DNA of 23,682 nt from Bacillota bacterium (GTDB lineage: Bacteria; Bacillota; Clostridia; Lachnospirales; Lachnospiraceae): assembly GCA_023398375.1 (NCBI GenBank), contig JAEWSH010000059.1, forward strand, positions 1 to 23,682. Reading direction: 5' to 3'. Positions within the stretch are counted from its first letter, which is position 1, and the number at the start of each line of letters is the position of its first letter. This document shows positions 7,759 through 13,928 of this stretch, piece by piece. A program made the position numbers and the translations under genes. A model generated the notes under the pieces. That model was not told the DNA's origin and made no database searches. It saw nothing but the letters and a program-made list of their open reading frames with translations.

Positions 7759-9456
7759 ATGTTAGTGAGTTTACATGTAAAAAATCTGGCATTGATTGAC
7801 GAAACAGAAGTATATTTTGGAAATGGATTAAATATCCTGACGGGTGAAACAGGAGCAGGAAAATCAATCATTATAGGGTCTGTTAATCTTGCACTTGGGG
7901 CAAGAGCAGATAAAGAAATGATAAGAACCGGAGCAGAATATGCCTTGGTAGAATTGGTATTTCAGGTGCGGCAGGAAGAACAATTGCAGGCAATCAGATC
8001 AATGGATATTCCAATTGAAGAAGATGGTACACTGTTGATTCAACGGAAAATCATGCCTACTCGAAATGTTAGTAAGATTTGTGGTGAGAATGCCACAACT
8101 AAAATGTTAAAAGATCTGGCAGAAATACTGATTGATATTCATGGGCAGCATGAGCATCAATCTCTTTTTCGTATCAAAAAACATATGGAATTGTTGGATG
8201 AATTTGCCAAGGAAGAATTAGCACCACTAAAGGACACCATTTCTGTAACGTATAAGAATTATTTAAAATGCAGACAGGAACTGGAACTTGCAATTGACCA
8301 ATCCGTCAAAGAAAAGGAAATTTCGTTAGCAGAATTTGAAATAGAAGAAATTGAACGTGCTAAGATTGAAATTGGAGAAGATGATATATTAGAAGCTGAT
8401 TATTCCAAAATGGTAAATAGCCGTAAGATAATGGAATCTATTGGAAATGTGTACAGTCTGACAGGTTATGACAGCGCAGAAGGTGCCGGAGAACTGATTG
8501 GAAGAGCAGCCAGAGAAATGAAGAGTATTCTATCTTATGATCCGGAACTGGTATCAGTAGACGAGGCATTGAATACAATTGATGTACTTTTGAATGATTT
8601 TAACAGGAATGTTGCAGATTATATTTCAGATATGAAATTCGATGAGCAGGATTTTAGGGATACAGAAGAACGTCTTAATACATTAAATTATTTAAAGACG
8701 AAATACGGTGTTACTTTGGAAGCAGTTCTTGCATATCAGGAAGAACAGAAAGAAAAACTTGATAAATTACAAAATTATGAGCAATATAAAAAAAACTTAT
8801 ATCAAAAACTGAATAAGATTAAGACAGAGTTAGATACTTTGTGTGAGAGTGCTTCTGTAATTCGTCATAAGTACGCAAAGCTATTATCTGCAAAAATGAC
8901 GAATGCATTACTTGATTTGAACTTTTTGGAAGTAAACTTTGAAATTCAGGTGCGTAAAAGGGAAGAACAATATCATACGTCTGGTTATGATGAAGTAGAA
9001 TTCATGATATCAACTAATCCGGGAGAACCAATAAAATCTCTTTGCAATGTAGCGAGCGGTGGTGAATTGTCTCGTATCATGCTTGCACTTAAGACAGTAA
9101 TTGCCGAGAAGGATGCAATTGAAACATTAATTTTTGATGAAATAGATGCGGGTATAAGCGGAAAAACTGCATGGAAGGTATCGGAACAGCTTGCGATATT
9201 AGGGAAAAATCATCAGATCATATGTATCACACACTTACCACAGATTGCGGCTATGGCAGACAGTCATTTTGTGATTGCTAAAAAGGCATTTGATGGTATG
9301 ACCAGGACTTCTATTGAAGAAATCAAAGCAGAAGAGGAAATCAGAGAACTTGCAAGACTTCTTGGCGGAGATGTGATAACAGAAGCAGTTATGAATAATG
9401 CAAAAGAAATGAAAGATTTGGCAGTAAATTCAAAACAATTTGAAAGTAAATTTTAA
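7759..9456 (+). CDS. recN: DNA repair protein RecN
   Basis: A 565-residue SMC-like ATPase that acts early in double-strand break repair and holds DNA ends together. The Walker A is GETGAGKS at 29-36. The ABC signature is SGGELS at 433-438 (VASGGELSRIMLALK), and Walker B is TLIFDEIDAGISG with Asp460 and Glu461. A long helical, coiled-coil middle (about 160-370, EIEEIERAKIEI and later) separates the two ATPase halves. The start at 7759 is chosen because AAGGAG lies at 7746-7751. An in-frame ATG at 7717 would add 14 unrelated residues without a ribosome binding site. The gene closes the housekeeping operon and is followed at once by a terminator. Confidence 0.96.
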   Translation: MLVSLHVKNLALIDETEVYFGNGLNILTGETGAGKSIIIGSVNLALGARADKEMIRTGAEYALVELVFQVRQEEQLQAIRSMDIPIEEDGTLLIQRKIMPTRNVSKICGENATTKMLKDLAEILIDIHGQHEHQSLFRIKKHMELLDEFAKEELAPLKDTISVTYKNYLKCRQELELAIDQSVKEKEISLAEFEIEEIERAKIEIGEDDILEADYSKMVNSRKIMESIGNVYSLTGYDSAEGAGELIGRAAREMKSILSYDPELVSVDEALNTIDVLLNDFNRNVADYISDMKFDEQDFRDTEERLNTLNYLKTKYGVTLEAVLAYQEEQKEKLDKLQNYEQYKKNLYQKLNKIKTELDTLCESASVIRHKYAKLLSAKMTNALLDLNFLEVNFEIQVRKREEQYHTSGYDEVEFMISTNPGEPIKSLCNVASGGELSRIMLALKTVIAEKDAIETLIFDEIDAGISGKTAWKVSEQLAILGKNHQIICITHLPQIAAMADSHFVIAKKAFDGMTRTSIEEIKAEEEIRELARLLGGDVITEAVMNNAKEMKDLAVNSKQFESKF

Positions 9457-9470
9457 GAAACTTCATATAC

Positions 9471-9506
9471 TAAGAAGGACATCTCATGGATGCCCTTCTT
9501 TTTTTA
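9471..9506 (+). terminator. Rho-independent terminator after recN
   Basis: An inverted repeat AAGAAGGaCATC / GATGcCCTTCTT (one mismatch, 4-nt loop TCAT/G region) is followed by a run of T. It starts about 15 nt after the recN stop, so it separates the yqhY-to-recN operon from spoIVB. Confidence 0.85.
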
Positions 9507-9510
9507 TTTG

Positions 9511-9571
9511 CGCGAGTAATGAGGAAAATGCTCTGCTAGCAGAAGTATTTGACGAATACCGCGATAACGAG
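9511..9571. repeat. Interspersed post-terminator repeat, copy A
   Basis: A 61-bp segment that matches 20263-20323 at 51 of 61 positions by eye, in the same orientation. Both begin CGCGAGTAATGAGG and share GCAGAAGTATTTG. The centre of this copy is a perfect 12-bp palindrome TCTGCTAGCAGA. In both places the repeat begins within a few bases of the T-run of a Rho-independent terminator. It does not encode a recognisable protein. It looks like a short dispersed palindromic element of the genome. Confidence 0.8.
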
Positions 9572-9644
9572 AGAAACTCGCAAAATGTGTTTCTAATCGT
9601 TTTAATTAATGGGAAAGTTCTAAATCAGCAGACGGGAGCAAAGT

Positions 9645-10946
9645 ATGACAAATAGTAAATGCATAATCATATACAAAAAAATACTGATTGTTTTATTAAT
9701 ACTTGGAATTATAGCAATTCCTTCCTATTGGTATTATGACATTTATACAAGGATCCCTGCTATTATAAGAATTCATGCAGGGCAAGAACAGAATATTAAT
9801 CTACAAGTGCCTGTAAGCGGAGAATTGTATCAAAAAAAAGAAGATGCTAAAATCATCCAGACTAGCGCAGTTCCAGTAGAAAGTATACATGTAAAACTTG
9901 ACAAGAAAATAACAATTGCGCCAACACATGCCAACCAATATCAGATGAATCTGAAATTATTTGGAATGATACCATTTAAAAATGTGGATTTACAGGTGAT
10001 TCAAGATATTTCTCTAATTCCAGCGGGAATCCCGATTGGAATCTATGTAAAAACGGATGGAGTACTTGTAATCGACACGGGAAGATTCAAAGATTTAAAT
10101 GGTGACTGGCAGCAACCAGCAGAACATATTTTGAAAGCTGGAGATTATATAGAAAGAGTAAATGGAATTCCTATAACCAGCAAAAAAGAATTCATTCATT
10201 GTATAGCGGCGTGCGAAGAAAAGGAAATGATTATTACTATTTTACGAGGGGAAGAGACTATTGATGTTAAGGTAAAGCCTATGCAAAATGAAATTGGTGA
10301 ATATAAAGTAGGCCTGTGGATTCGTGATAGTGCGCAGGGTATTGGAACACTTACGTATGTAGACAGTGAGAATCGGTTTGGTGCATTGGGTCATGGTATT
10401 AATGATATTGATACATCGGAGCTTATGGATCTGAATTATGGAACACTCTATACTACAAAAATTTTATCCATAACTCCCGGCAAAAGCGGAATGCCTGGGG
10501 AAATAACTGGTGTGATACAATATGCGGAAGAAAATATATTAGGGGATATCAGTGCGAATACAATGGATGGCATATTCGGAAGTGGGAATGAACAACTCGT
10601 AAAGCAGTTAACAACGTCTGCAATGCCAATAGGTCTGAAACAAGAGATACAAGCCGGTCCTGCTGAAATTATTTGCACAATAGAGGATACTACCAAAACT
10701 TATCAAGTGAATATCACAAAAGTCGATTATACAACAAAAAATAGTAATCGTGGTATTCTTTTGGAAGTCACTGATCCGGATCTCCTTTTAAAAACAGGTG
10801 GTATTATTCAAGGGATGTCCGGTGCGCCAATCATTCAGAACGGCAAAATCATCGGAGCTGTTACACATGTACTGGTTCAGGATGCAACAAAAGGATATGG
10901 TGTATTTATTGAGAATATGCTAGAAAGTCAGGTGACCGGAAAGTAA
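9645..10946 (+). CDS. spoIVB: SpoIVB stage IV sporulation signalling serine protease
   Basis: A 433-residue S55-family peptidase. In endospore formers it is made in the forespore, crosses into the intermembrane space and triggers pro-sigma-K processing by cleaving SpoIVFA. An N-terminal membrane anchor covers about residues 12-31. A PDZ domain follows (about 120-210, with KAGDYIERVNGIPI). The peptidase domain is last. The catalytic triad can be placed at His250 (GALGHGI), Asp377 (VTDPDLL) and Ser392 (GIIQGMSGAPI). The spacing is identical to B. subtilis His236/Asp363/Ser378, all shifted by 14. The gene therefore looks functional. GGGAG at 9633-9637 supports the start. No forespore sigma promoter could be recognised with confidence in 9572-9640. 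spo0A follows, as in B. subtilis. Confidence 0.95.
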   Translation: MTNSKCIIIYKKILIVLLILGIIAIPSYWYYDIYTRIPAIIRIHAGQEQNINLQVPVSGELYQKKEDAKIIQTSAVPVESIHVKLDKKITIAPTHANQYQMNLKLFGMIPFKNVDLQVIQDISLIPAGIPIGIYVKTDGVLVIDTGRFKDLNGDWQQPAEHILKAGDYIERVNGIPITSKKEFIHCIAACEEKEMIITILRGEETIDVKVKPMQNEIGEYKVGLWIRDSAQGIGTLTYVDSENRFGALGHGINDIDTSELMDLNYGTLYTTKILSITPGKSGMPGEITGVIQYAEENILGDISANTMDGIFGSGNEQLVKQLTTSAMPIGLKQEIQAGPAEIICTIEDTTKTYQVNITKVDYTTKNSNRGILLEVTDPDLLLKTGGIIQGMSGAPIIQNGKIIGAVTHVLVQDATKGYGVFIENMLESQVTGK

Positions 10947-11044
10947 TCTTGAAATGTGGTGTCAAAAAGAGGAAGAAAGATAGTCATTTATAATTTTTCG
11001 GAAAAATGCTGGCGAATGTATAAGTTTATCGCGATGCATAAGAG

Positions 11045-11074
11045 TTGAAACATAAATTGACAATCCTTTATAAT
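11045..11074 (+). promoter_or_regulatory. Predicted sigma-A promoter for the spo0A-like gene
   Basis: TTGAAA (11045-11050) and a perfect TATAAT (11069-11074) are 18 nt apart, leaving an untranslated leader of about 80 nt before the ATG at 11160. This suggests vegetative expression independent of spoIVB. No sigma-H promoter, the usual stationary-phase promoter of spo0A, was found in the 213-bp gap. Confidence 0.6.
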
Positions 11075-11159
11075 AAATAGGAACGATAATTGGAATTTTA
11101 TGGATAGTAAGTTGATAAAATTTCGAGGAATGCGTTAAATTCATGAATGGAGGATTATT

Positions 11160-11693
11160 ATGGAACAACTTGATGTAGTGACCACAAAAGATAATGAGCA
11201 AATGTTCAAAATACTCACTGATCTCATCAGTAAAGATAAGGAATTTCAAATCATGATTACCGTTCCGGCATCAGATAAACAATCTGGAAGTCAGATTGAA
11301 AGTATGATTCAGCCAAAACAAACAGAAGTACATGATCTGGAAAAAGATGTTACTGATATGATACATGAGATTGGGGTGCCGGCACATATCAAGGGATACC
11401 AGTATCTTCGCGAGGCTATTATGATGTCGGTAGAAGATATTGATACGTTGAATTCTATAACAAAAATATTATACCCTATGATCGCAAAAAGGTTTCAGAC
11501 AACACCCAGCCGTGTAGAAAGAGCAATCAGACATGCCATTGAAGTAGCGTGGAGCAGAGGAAGAATGGAAACGTTGGATGCACTATTTGGTTATACGATT
11601 AATACAGGGAAAGGAAAGCCGACAAATTCAGAGTTCATAGCGTTAATTGCGGATAAAATCAGATTACAGTACAGGAACGGATTCGGAAATTAA
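11160..11693 (+). CDS. spo0A: Spo0A-type sporulation master regulator with most of the receiver domain deleted
   Basis: A 177-residue protein; normal Spo0A is about 260-270. From residue 65 (DMIHEIGVPAHIKGYQYLRE) to the end it is a complete Spo0A effector domain, including the DNA-recognition region SRVERAIRHAIEVAWSRGR and the KPTNSEFIALIADK segment. Residues 1-33 align without gaps to the first beta-alpha-beta of the B. subtilis receiver (compared from memory): MEQLDVVTTKDNEQM against MEKIKVCVADDNREL. One of the two acidic-pocket aspartates is replaced by Lys10. The rest of the receiver, including the region of phosphoacceptor Asp56, the conserved Thr and the Lys, is absent, replaced by a polar linker (about 34-64). 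The reading frame is open throughout with a good GGAGG (11149-11153), so this is an in-frame internal deletion, not a frameshift. The isolated effector domain of B. subtilis Spo0A is known to be active without phosphorylation. Whether this one is active is inference. Confidence 0.93.
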   Translation: MEQLDVVTTKDNEQMFKILTDLISKDKEFQIMITVPASDKQSGSQIESMIQPKQTEVHDLEKDVTDMIHEIGVPAHIKGYQYLREAIMMSVEDIDTLNSITKILYPMIAKRFQTTPSRVERAIRHAIEVAWSRGRMETLDALFGYTINTGKGKPTNSEFIALIADKIRLQYRNGFGN

Positions 11694-11717
11694 ATCTTTT
11701 ATTGAAGTAAGAAATGA

Positions 11718-11737
11718 TGTATAATATTTTCTATACA
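11718..11737. promoter_or_regulatory. Dyad TGTATA-N8-TATACA upstream of glgA
   Basis: A perfect 6-bp inverted repeat with an 8-nt spacer, overlapping a TATAAT sequence (11720-11725) that could be a -10 element. No good -35 lies 16-18 nt upstream. It may be an operator for glgA or a chance AT-rich palindrome. Confidence 0.3.
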
Positions 11738-11761
11738 AGCATTTTCTTGAAGGGGGAGGAA

Positions 11762-11845
11762 ATGTATCTGATGGAAAATATGAATTGGAGGATTTTCAAT
11801 GAAAAATATATTGTTTGTTGCTTCAGAAGGTGTTCCTTTTATTAA
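11762..11845 (+). CDS. Possible 27-residue leader peptide overlapping the glgA start
   Basis: An ATG at 11762 follows a strong GGGGGAGG, though at a very short 2-nt spacing; an in-frame ATG at 11771 has more normal spacing. The frame reads MYLMENMNWRIFNEK and ends at 11845, 47 nt inside glgA in another frame. glgA's own GGAGG lies inside this small ORF. If translated, it could couple or compete with glgA initiation. No homology is known to me, and it could be accidental. Confidence 0.25.
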   Translation: MYLMENMNWRIFNEKYIVCCFRRCSFY

Positions 11846-13244
11846 AACAGGAGGTCTAGCCGATGTCGTAGGTTCTTTACCCAAATGTATTGATAAAAAA
11901 TATTTCGATGTTCGTGTCATTCTGCCGAAATATTCATGTATCAAACAGCAGTGGAAGGATAATATGCAATATAAAGCACATTTTCATATGGATTTTCATT
12001 GGAAAAACATGTATGTAGGTATTATGGAAGCTGTTGTAGATGGAGTTACCTATTATTTTATTGATAATGAATCCATATTTGATGGTACAGCGCCATATAG
12101 CAGTGATGTATATGAGGACATTTTAAAATTTTCTTTTTTTTCAAAAGCTGCATTGTCAATCTTACCAGTTATAGGCTTTCAACCGGATGTGATTCATTGC
12201 CATGACTGGCAGACAGGGTTAATTCCAGTGTACTTAAAAGAGAGGTTTCATGAAGGGGATTTTTATAGAAACATGAAATCGGTCATGACGATTCATAATT
12301 TAAAATTTCAGGGAAAATGGGATGTAAAAACTGTGATTGAAATAACTGGATTGCCATCATATTATTTTACGCCGGATAAATTGGAAGCCTATAAAGACGC
12401 AAACCTGCTAAAGGGAGGGCTGGTTTATGCGGATGCAATTACAACTGTGAGCGATACATATGCAGAAGAAATTAAGACAGAGTTCTTTGGAGAAGGTATG
12501 CATGGATTGCTTCAGGCAAGAAGCAAAGATTTAAGAGGAATTTTGAACGGAATAGATTATGAAGAGTATAATCCTGAGAATGATAAGTTTCTTGTATATA
12601 CTTATAATACAATTAATTTCAGAAAAGAAAAGATAAAGAATAAAAGAGCCTTACAGGCAGAATTGGGACTGGAGCAGAATGATAAGAAGTTCATGTTAGG
12701 GTTGGTGTCCAGACTGACGGATCAGAAAGGAATTGACTTAGTAGCGTATGTTATGGATGAATTGTGTCAGGATGATGTGCAGATTGTAGTGTTGGGAACG
12801 GGGGAAGAACAGTACGAGAATATGTTCCGTCATTATGATTGGAAATATAATAATAAAGTATCTGCCAATATCTATTATTCAGAGGAAATATCACATAAAA
12901 TATATGCTGCCTGTGATGCGTTTTTGATGCCGTCTTTATTTGAACCATGTGGCTTAAGCCAGTTGATGGCACTTCGCTATGGAACAGTTCCGATTGTAAG
13001 GGAAACAGGTGGTTTAAAAGATACGGTTGAACCCTATAATGAGTTTGAAAATACCGGAACCGGATTCAGTTTTAAGAATTATAACGCACATGAGATGTTA
13101 GGAACAATCCGCTATGCAGAGAAGATCTATTACAATAAAAGGCGCGAATGGAATAAAATAGTAGATAGGGCGATGGCATCTGATTTCTCATGGACAGTAT
13201 CTGCGGCGAAGTATCAGGAGATGTACGACTGGTTAATTGGTTGA
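11799..13244 (+). CDS. glgA: Glycogen synthase (ADP-glucose type, GT5)
   Basis: A 481-residue retaining glucosyltransferase that extends alpha-1,4-glucan from ADP-glucose. The GT-B fold motifs are visible: KTGGLADV at 16-23 near the N-terminus for ADP-glucose binding, HCHDWQTGLIP for the N-domain, and the C-domain GLVSRLTDQKGIDL and LFEPCGLSQLMALRYGT with the probable acid Glu382. Length is typical. GGAGG lies just upstream of 11799. No other glg genes are adjacent, so it appears as a single gene after spo0A, ending in a possible terminator hairpin. In spore-forming Clostridia glycogen (granulose) synthesis often depends on Spo0A, but no direct evidence of that link is visible here. Confidence 0.96.
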   Translation: MKNILFVASEGVPFIKTGGLADVVGSLPKCIDKKYFDVRVILPKYSCIKQQWKDNMQYKAHFHMDFHWKNMYVGIMEAVVDGVTYYFIDNESIFDGTAPYSSDVYEDILKFSFFSKAALSILPVIGFQPDVIHCHDWQTGLIPVYLKERFHEGDFYRNMKSVMTIHNLKFQGKWDVKTVIEITGLPSYYFTPDKLEAYKDANLLKGGLVYADAITTVSDTYAEEIKTEFFGEGMHGLLQARSKDLRGILNGIDYEEYNPENDKFLVYTYNTINFRKEKIKNKRALQAELGLEQNDKKFMLGLVSRLTDQKGIDLVAYVMDELCQDDVQIVVLGTGEEQYENMFRHYDWKYNNKVSANIYYSEEISHKIYAACDAFLMPSLFEPCGLSQLMALRYGTVPIVRETGGLKDTVEPYNEFENTGTGFSFKNYNAHEMLGTIRYAEKIYYNKRREWNKIVDRAMASDFSWTVSAAKYQEMYDWLIG

Positions 13245-13256
13245 GTATAGTAAGGT

Positions 13257-13286
13257 AAAAAGGGCTATCACTTATGCGCCCCTTTT
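13257..13286 (+). terminator. Possible glgA terminator hairpin
   Basis: AAAAGGG (13258-13264) pairs with CCCTTTT (13280-13286) across a 15-nt loop, 13 nt after the glgA stop. The T-run is only four bases. The left arm is also the left arm of a long-range inverted repeat with 13845-13855, so its role is ambiguous. Confidence 0.4.
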
Positions 13287-13304
13287 ATGCACATAAGTTT
13301 ATCA

Positions 13305-13505
13305 CCTAAGGTTATCAAAACAATAGCAGTGAATGGTTATCCAACAGAAGACGCGTTCTCACTCGATTGCCGCTCATAGCGGTACATAAGTCTGCGGCAG
13401 ATAAGATCTGCCACAAACTAAGTACCGATGGCGTCAAACGGTCTCTTTATGGATAATCCATTCACTGCTATTTCTTTTAGACTGTTTCGTGATAAACCGA
13501 TTAGG
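13305..13505. repeat. Structured palindromic element 1
   Basis: AATAGCAGTGAATGG (13322-13336) plus TTATCC (13337-13342) pairs with GGATAA (13451-13456) and CCATTCACTGCTATT (13458-13472), giving a 21-bp stem with a single-base bulge. Weaker complementarity continues outward to CCTAA (13305-13309) and TTAGG (13501-13505). Inside are smaller hairpins: CCGCT-CAT-AGCGG (13370-13382) and GGCAGAT-AAG-ATCTGCC soon after. The layout suggests a multi-branched RNA or cruciform. No protein is encoded. Confidence 0.75.
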
Positions 13506-13510
13506 TTGTG

Positions 13511-13630
13511 ATGGGCGCTGTTGTGCGATACACAGATGGAATTCAATATGCAAAACTAGTAGAGGAAATACTGAAAGTATTGAGTGGAGCAAAGGCAACA
13601 AAAAAGAGTGGAAAAGGTAATCCATATTAA
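13511..13630 (+). CDS. Possible 39-residue ORF or gene remnant between the dyad elements
   Basis: The frame from ATG 13511 reads MGAVVRYTDGIQYAKLVEEI and continues with LKVLSGAKATKKSGKG to a stop at 13628-13630. An amphipathic helix-like centre and a lysine/glycine tail look more protein-like than the flanking palindromes. An in-frame stop lies three codons upstream and the ribosome binding site is poor. It may be the C-terminal fragment of a lost gene. I do not recognise the family. Confidence 0.25.
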   Translation: MGAVVRYTDGIQYAKLVEEILKVLSGAKATKKSGKGNPY

Positions 13631-13663
13631 GAAAAATATTTTAACTTAATTAGACATTCAAAA

Positions 13664-13808
13664 ACTAAGTGGTACATGGGTATGAAGATCAATGAAGGAC
13701 CCTATAAAAACCCCGTCCTTATGCGTCAGAGAGCGAAGTATTAGTATCGCTGCGCTTTTATCGGAGCGGGAGCGCGTCCGAATGATTTCATACCCATGTA
13801 CCACGTAT
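13664..13808. repeat. Structured palindromic element 2
   Basis: An 18-bp perfect inverted repeat: GTGGTACATGGGTATGAA (13669-13686) pairs with TTCATACCCATGTACCAC (13787-13804). It continues inward with ATCA pairing past a bulge. The 100-nt interior holds further hairpins: AAGGAC (13695-13700) with GTCCTT (13715-13720), AGCGA with TCGCT, and GCGCT with AGCGC. The architecture (long closing stem around several short hairpins) parallels element 1, although the sequences differ. The lack of a T-tract argues against a simple terminator. Confidence 0.8.
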
Positions 13809-13928
13809 TGTGAGAAAAACTTTAATCTAGTGAGGCACTAGTGCGATAGCCCTTTGCGTATTTGTAAAAGATATGGTACAGTATTTACTAATCATTATTA
13901 AAATACAAAAGGAATACGGAATAGATAT

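Larger units (their letters stand above)
13259..13855. repeat. Outer 11-bp inverted repeats bracketing 597 bp of intergenic DNA
   Basis: AAAGGGCTATC at 13259-13269 is perfectly complementary to GATAGCCCTTT at 13845-13855. The two enclose almost all of the 684-bp gap between glgA and the methionine gene. The enclosed DNA holds two large dyad elements (13305-13505 and 13664-13808) and a possible 39-codon ORF. The layout resembles terminal inverted repeats of a small, decayed mobile element, but no target-site duplication and no recognisable transposase were found. The match could also be fortuitous. Confidence 0.5.

Noticed and set aside
9440..9655. 71-codon open frame overlapping the recN end and spoIVB start
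   Set aside because: It reads through the recN terminator hairpin and the interspersed repeat and has no ribosome binding site, so it is not a gene.
10960..10966. 0A-box-like TGTCAAA after spoIVB
   Set aside because: One mismatch to TGTCGAA in an AT-rich stretch is expected by chance, and there is no second box nearby.
11124..11148. Possible sigma-H promoter (AGGAAT...GAAT) before spo0A
   Set aside because: The spacing between AGGA and GAAT is about 2-3 nt too short and it overlaps the ribosome binding site region, so it is not credible.
11160..11693. Frameshift explanation for the missing Spo0A receiver
   Set aside because: The upstream 213 bp and the gene's other frames show no receiver motifs such as a DxxMP-type segment, and the N-terminal 33 residues are in frame with the effector domain, so an internal deletion fits better.
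13856..13928. SAM riboswitch or T-box upstream of the methionine gene
   Set aside because: No conserved kink-turn, SAM-I core or T-box sequence was recognised, and the palindromes upstream do not match those plans.
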